Below are positions 1-6,319 of a stretch of DNA of 6,319 bases, piece by piece. Under the pieces are notes generated by a model that was not told the origin of the DNA, made no database searches, and was given only the letters and a program-made list of their open reading frames with translations. How positions within the stretch are numbered: position 1 is the first letter of the stretch; every line of letters starts with the position of its first letter. The stretch is from NCBI RefSeq assembly GCF_905209685.1, contig NZ_CAJLUB010000107.1, positions 1 through 6,319 on the forward strand, written 5' to 3'. The stretch comes from an uncultured Veillonella sp. (lineage in GTDB: Bacteria > Bacillota > Negativicutes > Veillonellales > Veillonellaceae). The position numbers were made by a program, and so were the translations under genes.

Positions 1-895
1 GCTCTCGATATGTTTTTTGCCATAATCCAGGACCAACACCTGTTACAGGGTGGTCCATAATCATATGCTTATCTGCTTCCCATACATAAATACGGCCTAA
101 ATTTGAACCATCAGTAGTTATATTAAAAGTACTTTCTAAACGCTCCATATAAGATTGATTACTAGTAAATGCATATCCTATGCCTACAACAGTCACAAAT
201 AGTACTAATATATAGCGAATATTAACAAAGCAATAGCGCAATGTTATAAGTACGCCGTTAATACCATTAAATAACCAGGAACCTCGGCTTTGATTCCCCC
301 ACATTCCCAATAACATACCAAATAAAGAAAATATAGCTGATTTTCTTACATACGAAGGAAATCTTGTATCATAGATGGCAATTAAAGCTAATGGAAAAGC
401 TAATGTTAACAACATAGCTAATCCCATAATAGATCCATAAATAACGCCACCTGCACGACCTCCTGGACCTACATTATATCCTAGTAAATATTGTACAAAG
501 GCAGATAAAGCATCAATGCCCATATATATAAAAAACACTGATAATATGGTGTATAATTTGGGAGAACTTTTAATACATAACAGGATTGGTACGATGATTA
601 ATACCTTCCAAACCCAAATATTAAAGAAATATTTGGTAGTTACCACTATATCTGTACTAATTAATGCAGACGGCAATACGCATAGTAGCATGCCTAAATA
701 AGCCCACCCATATTGGCGTATCGATTGTGGTACAGAGATTTCATGTCGTCTATACCAACAAGTTATTAAGGTCATCAATATAATGAGACCATATAATAAA
801 TTTCCCAATGCCATAGAGGACCGTGTCGTACATATCATAAGTGAAATGAGTACTGTCAGTACCATCTCCGAATTCTTAAGTATCCAAGATTGCAT
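1..895 (-). CDS. O-antigen ligase family protein (WaaL/Wzy-type), C-terminus cut by window edge
   Basis: This is a polytopic inner-membrane protein of the O-antigen ligase/polymerase superfamily. Such proteins transfer a lipid-linked glycan to lipid A-core, or polymerise O units, on the periplasmic face. I translated 298 residues, open to the window edge. About eight hydrophobic segments are visible (around residues 11-24, 28-47, 64-80, 90-108, 115-138, 149-175, 187-198 and 228-245). Family landmarks are the glycine/arginine stretch GPGGRAGG (143-150), NQSRGSW (201-207) with the conserved SRG, and the start of the Wzy_C periplasmic loop: NLGRIYVW (265-272) followed by HPVTGVGPGLW (282-292). 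The conserved His motif expected after this loop lies outside the window. The start at 895 is the first Met after an in-frame stop at 920-922 and has a G-rich ribosome site. The gene lies 73 nt downstream of the DUF535 gene and is probably co-transcribed. Sequence alone does not separate ligase from polymerase; ligase is favoured by the core-assembly neighbours. Confidence 0.88.
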   Translation of the reverse strand, partial: MQSWILKNSEMVLTVLISLMICTTRSSMALGNLLYGLIILMTLITCWYRRHEISVPQSIRQYGWAYLGMLLCVLPSALISTDIVVTTKYFFNIWVWKVLIIVPILLCIKSSPKLYTILSVFFIYMGIDALSAFVQYLLGYNVGPGGRAGGVIYGSIMGLAMLLTLAFPLALIAIYDTRFPSYVRKSAIFSLFGMLLGMWGNQSRGSWLFNGINGVLITLRYCFVNIRYILVLFVTVVGIGYAFTSNQSYMERLESTFNITTDGSNLGRIYVWEADKHMIMDHPVTGVGPGLWQKTYRE

Positions 896-899
896 ACTA

Positions 900-907
900 C
901 CCCCTTT
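900..907 (-). promoter_or_regulatory. Ribosome binding site that fixes the O-antigen ligase start
   Basis: On the minus strand this reads AAAGGGGG, four bases before the ATG at 895-893. It resembles the 3' part of a Shine-Dalgarno site. Together with the in-frame stop at 920-922 it supports this ATG over the internal Met codons 11 and 20. A TATAAT box on the same strand (936-941) lies about 40 nt upstream of the ATG, but I find no convincing -35 element at the right distance, so I do not call a separate promoter. Confidence 0.5.
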
Positions 908-968
908 ATCCCTAAATAGTTACAATCTAATTTTCATTATATTAACAACTCTTTTACTTTATAGATGT

Positions 969-1913
969 CTATTTTACTCGTAATAATGGTTTTACATGGT
1001 CTTGTATTTCTTGCTCATATTGATCGAGTAAATCATAGCGTTTACGATATTGACTACGTTTTTGTGACTTAATTTCCTCGATTGGTTTTCGGTATTCCTC
1101 CAATGGAATTTTGAAAAACCGTTCATCGCTGCATACTACACCACCAGATTCCTCCCATAATGGATCTAGCTCTGCAACTTTAGCACGATGACCGCGAACT
1201 AAGTGTGTATTAGCATAGAAACCTTCATCAGATACAGCATAGATAGATTCTACCTTACAAATGGCTGCTATATGACGCAAGAGGAACATAATAAAGTTTT
1301 TCGGGCGATACCCAAACATCTTTTTAGTAACTGTTTTAGCATTATCAAGACCATCTTTATAACCTTGAATAGTGCCTATCCACATGGCAGGCTCCCCATT
1401 AAAGCCTTTCCCAAAACGGAAGTTAGCATGGTATACACCTTGTTTGCCCAATGTTAGTAACAAGGTCAAAAAACCTTCTTTTCGTTGACCTGGTCCATAG
1501 TATAAGCGAGCGACCATATCAAGGTCTTCTGATTCCCATACAATAAAACCACGATTCATACGACTCACATCGTCATAAATATTATCTGGATCTACAGAGT
1601 ACATTTCACGAATTGCTTCATCTGTAAATACATCTTTCAAATAATCAAAATGATTAATGATAGCCTCTAATCGTTCCTGTGGTGTTGAGCTTTTAAACAA
1701 AAAGTATCGCGTCATCAACTCAAATAAACCTACTTGGCGGTCTAATAAAGAGGTATCAGGCATATAGTTAGCAAAATAGTTTTCTAACTCCTCTATTTCC
1801 TTTTTATTGCGTATGGAGCGCATTGTATGAAGGAATGTACGACGTGTTTCCCTCCAACTACGCTTGCCGTAAATCTTACGACCTCGCTGCCATTGTGTTT
1901 GTAAATATCCCAT
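969..1913 (-). CDS. DUF535 (VirK/YbjX family) protein
   Basis: This 314-residue soluble protein belongs to the DUF535 family, which includes enterobacterial VirK and YbjX. Shigella VirK is needed for correct surface display of IcsA, and the Salmonella homologues belong to the PhoP-linked envelope response; no enzymatic activity is established. Recognisable blocks are WIGTIQG (178-184), KKMFGYRPKNFIMFLLRHIA (197-216), IYAVSDEGFY (224-233) and a basic C-terminal SQYRKRYDLLDQYEQEI (287-303). The N-terminus is rich in Arg/Lys with no signal peptide or membrane segment, so it is probably cytoplasmic. Length is normal for the family and the ORF is intact, ending in TAG. AGGAG lies six bases before the ATG. 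The gene sits 42 nt after the GT4 gene and 73 nt before the ligase gene, which fits a role in late LPS handling, but that is inference from context. Confidence 0.87.
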   Translation of the reverse strand: MGYLQTQWQRGRKIYGKRSWRETRRTFLHTMRSIRNKKEIEELENYFANYMPDTSLLDRQVGLFELMTRYFLFKSSTPQERLEAIINHFDYLKDVFTDEAIREMYSVDPDNIYDDVSRMNRGFIVWESEDLDMVARLYYGPGQRKEGFLTLLLTLGKQGVYHANFRFGKGFNGEPAMWIGTIQGYKDGLDNAKTVTKKMFGYRPKNFIMFLLRHIAAICKVESIYAVSDEGFYANTHLVRGHRAKVAELDPLWEESGGVVCSDERFFKIPLEEYRKPIEEIKSQKRSQYRKRYDLLDQYEQEIQDHVKPLLRVK

Positions 1914-1955
1914 CTTATGCTCCTATCCGCTTTTATAAACTGATAAATTATATTA

Positions 1956-3041
1956 TCAATGATTAGTGGATTGTAAATTATCTATAATCGAAATTAATTC
2001 ATCTGCAACGCGAGTAACGATAAATCGTTCCTCCACAACCTGCCGTGCATGAGTGATGATATTTGGTAAATCAACAGAATCACTCATAATATATTCCATA
2101 GTTTGTTGTAAGCTATGCTTATTTAAAGGATCTACAATAAATCCAGAACTGCCATGATCAATAATCTCTCGTTGTGCTCCTGAACCACTTGTAATAACAG
2201 GTACACCACAATACATGGCTTCACAAATTACGAGACCAAAAGCTTCACGTGTAATAGTTGGTAATAATAAACAATCTATCGATCTATATAAACCTTCAAT
2301 ATCACGAGTAAAGCCAATAAAATCTACATATGAATCCATTTGATGATCATCAATATAGTTTTTCAGCTTTTTAATTTGATCCTCTGTGCCAGCACCAGAT
2401 ATAATCAAGCGTACTACAGGATTCTTTTTATGGATTTGTTCAAGAGCCTCTAAAATCAAGTATAACCCTTTACGCTCTGTTATACGCGCACTATAGCCAA
2501 AGGTTCTAACCTTATATTTCATGGGAACAGCATCTGAAAAGGACTGGAATCGGTTCGGATCAATACCATTATATACAACATGGTATTTGCTAGTATCCTT
2601 AATAGCAGGCGTCATAAGATCGTCATAAACAAGTTTAGACACACAAACAAAGGCATCTACTTGTGCATTGATCCATCTATGATATATATCTGTTTTACCA
2701 GGTACAAGATTATGCTTTATAAATACCAATTTAGCACCTGTTAACTGCTTAAGAGCAATACAGAATAAGATATATTTACCGGAGTGGCATACAATCGTAT
2801 TAATCCCCTGTTCTTTCATCTGTTTAGCCACGGCATTAACAGATAGAAAACCCTTTAAGGTATAGAGATTGGCAGTCATCACATGGCCCACTTGGGCATA
2901 CCGAGATTGCATATCTTCATTCGATTGGTCCACTAAGATATAGGCAGTCCTATGTCGTTGTTGTAATTGCTTACAAATATCATATACATATTGTTCACCG
3001 CCACCCCAAATTTTGGCGCCTACAACATTGATTATAGACAT
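1956..3041 (-). CDS. Glycosyltransferase family 4 (GT-B fold), likely LPS sugar transferase
   Basis: This is a 361-residue retaining glycosyltransferase of the GT4 (Glycos_transf_1) type, which moves a sugar from a nucleotide-sugar donor to a glycolipid acceptor on the cytoplasmic side of the inner membrane. The N-terminal acceptor half starts with a short beta strand and a glycine-rich loop, GGGEQ (13-17). VYNGID (156-161) marks the entry to the donor half. SARITERKG (184-192) carries the usual Arg/Lys pair contacting the donor diphosphate. The E-x7-E motif is REAFGLVICEA, with Glu266 and Glu274, followed by CGVPVI (278-283). There is no signal peptide or membrane span. Length is normal. A perfect AGGAGG lies five bases before the ATG. 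The donor and acceptor sugars cannot be read from the sequence. The preceding spacer is the longest in the window and holds a candidate promoter and an inverted repeat, so expression may be partly independent of the upstream gene. Confidence 0.92.
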   Translation of the reverse strand: MSIINVVGAKIWGGGEQYVYDICKQLQQRHRTAYILVDQSNEDMQSRYAQVGHVMTANLYTLKGFLSVNAVAKQMKEQGINTIVCHSGKYILFCIALKQLTGAKLVFIKHNLVPGKTDIYHRWINAQVDAFVCVSKLVYDDLMTPAIKDTSKYHVVYNGIDPNRFQSFSDAVPMKYKVRTFGYSARITERKGLYLILEALEQIHKKNPVVRLIISGAGTEDQIKKLKNYIDDHQMDSYVDFIGFTRDIEGLYRSIDCLLLPTITREAFGLVICEAMYCGVPVITSGSGAQREIIDHGSSGFIVDPLNKHSLQQTMEYIMSDSVDLPNIITHARQVVEERFIVTRVADELISIIDNLQSTNH

Positions 3042-3083
3042 AGGTTCCTCCTATCATACACAGATCAATACACATATAGTAGC

Positions 3084-3129
3084 ATCTATTGATGTATACG
3101 AAATACTGGTTACATATACATCAATAGAT
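3084..3129 (-). repeat. Perfect 15-bp inverted repeat with 16-nt loop
   Basis: The arm at 3084-3098 (ATCTATTGATGTATA on the plus strand) is exactly complementary to 3115-3129; the loop is 3099-3114. It starts 17 nt after the stop codon of the 673-residue membrane transferase and ends about 40 nt before the GT4 start. It is AT-rich and no T-run follows on either strand, so it is not a standard intrinsic terminator. It could be an mRNA-stabilising or processing hairpin, an operator, or a copy of a small repeated palindrome. Its arms share ATCTA and ATGTAT blocks with the inverted repeat at 6033-6075. Confidence 0.75.
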
Positions 3130-3140
3130 ATCATTGTTTA

Positions 3141-3169
3141 ATTATACTACGACTCATTCATACTGTCTT
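3141..3169 (-). promoter_or_regulatory. Candidate sigma-70 promoter for the GT4 gene
   Basis: Read on the minus strand, AAGACA (3169-3164) and a perfect TATAAT (3146-3141) are separated by exactly 17 bases. The spacer covers the last five codons and stop of the upstream membrane transferase gene. Initiation would fall near 3134, a few bases before the 15-bp inverted repeat, so that hairpin would form the very 5' end of the transcript. The -35 box matches the consensus at four of six positions, and chance matches are common in AT-rich DNA. Confidence 0.35.
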
Positions 3170-5168
3170 CATGATTAATAAGCCACATGGTCAACAATGT
3201 CCAATCTCGCGCATCGTCCTCATGATTATCAATGGGACGAATTGGCTCAACCGGTTTATAAGACGGTGTGTTACTTTCACCATAATCCATACGTACATCG
3301 CCCATCATATGCGGCGTAATCCACTGGTATGGCGTAACTAACGTATCGGGCTGTTTATCAAACAAGGACGGCACAATGGAATAATATTCAAAACCCTTTG
3401 GTGCAATGGCTTCAATGATCGTAGGCATGAGGCTCATATGCGTGCCAATGGGCGCTGTAATACTGTCCTTAGTGAAAGCAGGATGTTGCAATAGTCCTAC
3501 GGTACAGAATGTGTCGCGCAAGGTATAATCCCGTTGGATTAAGGATGTATTATTCAAAGCGCCAAATAGATTCGAGTGGTCACCGGTGACAACGAATAAA
3601 CTATTAGGAAAAGCCTCTTTCATAGCACGTACAAAGTTAAAAATTGCCTTATCACTATAGCGATAGGTAGCCAATTCTTTATTGCGTTTCTTGTTGGATT
3701 TTAGATCATCACCAAGGTTCGGCATGACCTTTTCAGGATCATAATCTAATAAGGAATCCTCCATTTTATAAGGACCATGATTGGATGTAGTATAAATAAA
3801 ATGGAATGTAGGATGTTCTAACGATTTGATTTCCTGTTCAATATGTTCTAAAAAGACATGGTCATAGACGCCTACCCACGTTTTAGGAGCATCGGGACCA
3901 CAGAACACAGAAGCGCTTTCTACGCGGTCAAAGCCTTGAGCATTACCAAAGTGATTAAAGTTGCCATACGACGCATTACCACCATACCAATAAATCGTAT
4001 CATAGCCTAATCGCTTCATTTGAGCTGCCAAAGAGGTCGGCAACGGCTCATGCCAAAAGGCTTCCCGTTCGTTGATTTCCATACCCGCATCATAGATGCC
4101 GGATAATAGACTTACAATGGATGGACGAGACACATTACCAGCAGGCAAGAAATTAGGTACTTGTGCCGTATGAGGATTATCTTTAAAATCCCATAAACCA
4201 GGACAAATATTGAGATCCTTATAAGGTTCATCAAGAGACCATTGAGGGATACTTTCACCAACAATAAAGAAAATATGCTGCGGTTTATCAATACGAGGAC
4301 CTGATGCAACGCGCTTAAATGCATGAAGTGGTGTGCTCAAATCCTGCCAGGAATCTTTGTATTTGTCAGGAACAATACGGTGTATGGCGTCATCAATATC
4401 CTCAGGTGATGCTGTATATTCATCACGTAGCGGATGTTTGAGTACCGTTTCTAAAGCACATAGATCTGGCACTGTTGCACGAGCAAAGAATATATCCTCT
4501 TTTACCACTGTAGGAATCGTATCCCATTCTGGTTTATCATCATGAGATAAGGTGCCACCATAGCGGAACCAATAGAAACCTAACACAGAGGCAGCCACAA
4601 GTCCTATATTCCAAGCTACCGTAGGCCATGTTCCTTCGATGTTTGGATACGGTATTGATGGCAAGGACAAGAAGAAATCTCCCATGTACCAGGATATAAA
4701 TGTAATAGGAATCAATCCTAAGATGACAAGAATGCCTCTATCTTGATTAAAGAATACATCAATCAAATTATGTTTCTCTGCATGATTTGCATAATGAACC
4801 ATGTAGTTGTACGTATCATGGAAATGCTTGTAGAAGATCATTTTTCCTGCAAAGGCTGCGTACAGAACACAGGAATAAATCGTTAGCCCCACCAATCGTA
4901 AGGAATCCTCTATTTGATGGTATCCTTCAAACCATAGTCCAGGGAGTGTTACCAAAACTAAGGGTAGTAAGAATACATAAGCATCAAAATCCATGCCCCA
5001 CCAGAAGCCGTAACGCAATGAATCTACTACAGATTTCCAGCGCCCCTTCCATGTGGGGTAGGGATTATACACAATCATAAATACAATTCGAAAGATGGTG
5101 CTCAATATAGGAGCCCAAAGCATTAATTTTATATTTTGTTGTAGGGATAGAAAAAATTGTTCACTCAT
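3147..5168 (-). CDS. Membrane sulfatase-fold head-group transferase (LTA synthase / phosphoethanolamine transferase-like)
   Basis: This 673-residue integral membrane enzyme has an alkaline-phosphatase/sulfatase-fold domain facing the periplasm. Relatives (LtaS, OpgB, EptA) move phosphoglycerol or phosphoethanolamine from a phospholipid to a glycolipid or glycan. In a diderm the likely acceptor is LPS core or lipid A, but this is not shown. Five hydrophobic segments (about 14-34, 61-80, 91-112, 145-168, 184-202) match the LtaS layout. Catalytic features in order are: metal-ligand Glu305 in IVGES (302-306); the nucleophile region NVSRPS (345-350) before LLSG, with Ser347 where Thr is usual; TSNHGPY (461-467) with His464; VVTGDH (526-531) with Asp530 and His531; and GTHMSLMPT (575-583). 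A tail of about 75 residues after the catalytic fold ends WLINHEDSM and resembles the paralog at the window's right edge. The codon before the ATG is an in-frame TAA and GGAAG lies five bases upstream, fixing the start. By eye this gene has higher G+C than its neighbours. Confidence 0.87.
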   Translation of the reverse strand: MSEQFFLSLQQNIKLMLWAPILSTIFRIVFMIVYNPYPTWKGRWKSVVDSLRYGFWWGMDFDAYVFLLPLVLVTLPGLWFEGYHQIEDSLRLVGLTIYSCVLYAAFAGKMIFYKHFHDTYNYMVHYANHAEKHNLIDVFFNQDRGILVILGLIPITFISWYMGDFFLSLPSIPYPNIEGTWPTVAWNIGLVAASVLGFYWFRYGGTLSHDDKPEWDTIPTVVKEDIFFARATVPDLCALETVLKHPLRDEYTASPEDIDDAIHRIVPDKYKDSWQDLSTPLHAFKRVASGPRIDKPQHIFFIVGESIPQWSLDEPYKDLNICPGLWDFKDNPHTAQVPNFLPAGNVSRPSIVSLLSGIYDAGMEINEREAFWHEPLPTSLAAQMKRLGYDTIYWYGGNASYGNFNHFGNAQGFDRVESASVFCGPDAPKTWVGVYDHVFLEHIEQEIKSLEHPTFHFIYTTSNHGPYKMEDSLLDYDPEKVMPNLGDDLKSNKKRNKELATYRYSDKAIFNFVRAMKEAFPNSLFVVTGDHSNLFGALNNTSLIQRDYTLRDTFCTVGLLQHPAFTKDSITAPIGTHMSLMPTIIEAIAPKGFEYYSIVPSLFDKQPDTLVTPYQWITPHMMGDVRMDYGESNTPSYKPVEPIRPIDNHEDDARDWTLLTMWLINHEDSMNES

Positions 5169-5234
5169 TTATACTTCCATATCTACTTTAAGAACAATAA
5201 TTCCCCATAGCAATCTACTATACTAAATCACCAA

Positions 5235-5990
5235 TTATAATTGCCCATTCGATTTATTTAAATAATATAATTTTACATATTTCGTCATGGTGTACATCAT
5301 ATGGTAAATAGATAATAGAAAACCTATTTTTCCATCTAATATGCCGCCTTGCAAAATATATATCTTAAAAAATGCCCATGTTGGACGCAATATAATATCC
5401 CCTAAAAAACTACAAGACTTCCCTTGTGCCTTGTACTTGTTGGCCGCTGCTGTAGTATATTTATTGAACTTTTCAAAGAACTGATGCCAGTTATCATACG
5501 TATAGTGATACAATTTTCCCTCTAATGTATCTTGTGGATACGGACTGATAAAGGCTTCATGAACAGCACCTTCCACAGTGGCTCCCTCTCGAGGCATCAA
5601 TCGTAACACCTTATCAGGTCTCACCACACCATGAGTAGCTGGATTGTGATGGAATAAATTATATCTTCGTAGCCAATAAGCCTTTGGCTCTCCTTTAATA
5701 GATTCTTGAATTGATTTTGCTAATTGAGGAGATACACGCTCATCCGAATCTATAAATAGAATCCATTCAGAATGCGCTTGAGATATACCAAATCTCCGTT
5801 GTTGTGACCAATCTCCATTCAGAGGATGTGGTATAACTTTAGCCCCCAAGTTAGTAGCAAGAGGTACCGTTTGATCTGTACTTCCATCATCAATAACTAA
5901 TATTTCATCAGCAAATTGAATACTTTTAATACAATCTACAATATGTTTTTCTTCGTTGCGAGCTAAGATAATAGCCGTCACAGTGCTCAT
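5235..5990 (-). CDS. Glycosyltransferase family 2, WaaE/KdtX-like LPS core transferase
   Basis: This is a 251-residue inverting GT-A glycosyltransferase resembling WaaE/KdtX, the enzymes that add a beta-linked glucose to the first heptose of the LPS inner core. It acts on the cytoplasmic face of the inner membrane. Motifs are ILARNEE (8-14) at the nucleotide-binding strand, VIDDGSTDQT (32-41), DWSQQRRFGIS (60-70), and the metal-binding DSDERVS (81-87), the extended DxD typical of this subgroup. VHEAF (143-147) is probably the acceptor/catalytic-base region. The C-terminal RPTWAFFKIYILQGGILDGKIG (202-223, key residues Arg202, Pro203 and the GG-LDG-G turn) is characteristic of WaaE-type proteins and likely peripheral to the membrane. 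Length is normal. AAGGA lies six bases before the ATG, and an in-frame TGA two codons upstream supports this start. The gene sits between two sulfatase-fold transferase genes; the exact sugar is not predictable. Confidence 0.9.
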   Translation of the reverse strand: MSTVTAIILARNEEKHIVDCIKSIQFADEILVIDDGSTDQTVPLATNLGAKVIPHPLNGDWSQQRRFGISQAHSEWILFIDSDERVSPQLAKSIQESIKGEPKAYWLRRYNLFHHNPATHGVVRPDKVLRLMPREGATVEGAVHEAFISPYPQDTLEGKLYHYTYDNWHQFFEKFNKYTTAAANKYKAQGKSCSFLGDIILRPTWAFFKIYILQGGILDGKIGFLLSIYHMMYTMTKYVKLYYLNKSNGQL

Positions 5991-6032
5991 AGATCATCCT
6001 TTAACTTACAAATCCCGTTAATTTACTATGTA

Positions 6033-6075
6033 GATACATATGGTAGATACAAATATGATATCTACCATATGTATC
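6033..6075 (-). repeat. Perfect 17-bp inverted repeat with 9-nt loop
   Basis: The arm at 6033-6049 (GATACATATGGTAGATA on the plus strand) is exactly complementary to 6059-6075; the loop is 6050-6058. It begins 11 nt after the stop codon of the partial membrane transferase gene and lies about 40 nt before the GT2 start. As with the repeat at 3084-3129, no U-tract follows in the direction of transcription; the short T-run on that strand (6086-6082) precedes the hairpin. The structure is therefore an unlikely intrinsic terminator. A very weak promoter-like pair (TTGTAT, 17 bases, TATCAT) overlaps the right arm and loop on the minus strand. Confidence 0.75.
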
Positions 6076-6086
6076 GTATACAAAAA

Positions 6087-6319
6087 TTATTGAATACTAT
6101 CCCCATGTTTGATACGCCATGCTGCGAGTTCGCGCATGTTCTTAATCACATCACCATAGGCTTGAGGCATATTTGTGCCTTGTTCCATAACTTTTCCATT
6201 GTTATCTAGATAGAGTCTATGGTTAAAGACAAATTTCTCTTGTGTAAACAAGCTTGGTACCATGGCTTCATAGGTTTGACCAGGACGACCTACAAGTTCT
6301 GCCAAGGTTGGAATGATTT
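6087..6319 (-). CDS. C-terminal end of a second sulfatase-fold membrane transferase (5' end outside window)
   Basis: The frame is open from the right window edge to a TAA at 6087-6089 and gives about 77 residues. The first readable residues, IIPTLAELVG, match the end of the sulfatase fold, where the complete homologue at 3147-5168 has SLMPTIIEAI. Further matches are MVPSLF (IVPSLF in the homologue) and the final AWRIKHGDSIQ (MWLINHEDSMNES in the homologue). This is therefore the tail of a paralog of that enzyme, not a small gene; the TTG at 6305-6303 should not be taken as a start. No catalytic residues are inside the window, so activity and acceptor cannot be judged. The gene is upstream of, and probably co-transcribed with, the GT2 gene. 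Confidence 0.8.
   Translation of the reverse strand, partial: IIPTLAELVGRPGQTYEAMVPSLFTQEKFVFNHRLYLDNNGKVMEQGTNMPQAYGDVIKNMRELAAWRIKHGDSIQ

Noticed and set aside
516..983. Two short plus-strand open frames (516-701 and 783-983).
   Set aside because: They lie antisense to the O-antigen ligase coding frame, which has clear family motifs, and have no recognisable domain or ribosome site.
1203..1457. Plus-strand open frame of 84 codons.
   Set aside because: It is wholly antisense to the conserved part of the DUF535 gene and matches no family I recognise.
1941..1958. Small inverted repeat TGATAA/TTATCA at the end of the GT4 gene.
   Set aside because: Six-base arms with a six-base AT-only loop are expected by chance in this composition, and no T-run follows.
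4112..5080. Open frames at 4112-4324 (minus), 4333-4545 (plus) and 4787-5080 (plus).
   Set aside because: All overlap the 673-residue membrane transferase in other frames; that gene has a complete set of active-site motifs, so these are shadows.
5169..5234. Promoter ahead of the 673-residue transferase (TTGCTA, 17 bases, TAAAGT).
   Set aside because: Both boxes match consensus at only about four of six positions in a short AT-rich spacer, too weak to list as a feature.
6033..6075. Intrinsic terminator behind the partial transferase gene.
   Set aside because: The stem is AT-rich and no U-tract follows in the direction of transcription; the T-run lies before the stem.
1..6319. CRISPR array, tRNA/rRNA genes, insertion sequence or phage genes.
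   Set aside because: No spaced direct repeats, no tRNA-like cloverleaf arms, and no transposase, integrase or phage protein motifs were seen on either strand.

Overview
The window is AT-rich (roughly 38-40 % G+C by eye). All six supportable genes lie on the minus strand, so the story reads from high to low coordinates. The gene content is outer-membrane glycolipid assembly: an O-antigen-ligase-type polymerase/ligase, a WaaE/KdtX-like core glycosyltransferase, a GT4 glycosyltransferase, a DUF535 (VirK/YbjX) protein, and two membrane sulfatase-fold head-group transferases. Low G+C and strong Firmicutes-style Shine-Dalgarno sites, combined with genes that only make sense in a cell with lipopolysaccharide, suggest a diderm Firmicute (Negativicutes, most likely Veillonella or a relative). 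This assignment is inferred from general character, not from a database match.

Layout in transcription order: 6319-6087, the C-terminal end of a sulfatase-fold membrane transferase (5' part outside the window); 6086-5991, a spacer with a 17-bp inverted repeat; 5990-5235, a WaaE-like GT2; 5168-3147, a complete 673-residue LTA-synthase/phosphoethanolamine-transferase-like protein; 3146-3042, a spacer with a 15-bp inverted repeat and a candidate promoter; 3041-1956, a GT4 glycosyltransferase; 1913-969, a DUF535 protein; 895-1, an O-antigen ligase family protein whose C-terminus lies outside the window. There is no gene-free stretch over 300 bases. The spacers are 42 to 105 nt.

Working model (inference): the GT2 and GT4 enzymes add sugars to the lipid A-core acceptor on the cytoplasmic face. 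The two sulfatase-fold enzymes decorate the product with a phospholipid-derived head group (phosphoethanolamine or phosphoglycerol) on the outer face of the inner membrane. The ligase joins a lipid-linked glycan to the core in the periplasm. DUF535 is an accessory protein of unclear biochemical role.

No clearly new system is visible. The points most worth a second look are: an apparent serine where this transferase family normally has its catalytic threonine; two sulfatase-fold paralogs flanking the GT2 gene; and long, AT-rich, perfect inverted repeats with related arms just downstream of both paralogs, neither of which has a terminator U-tract.
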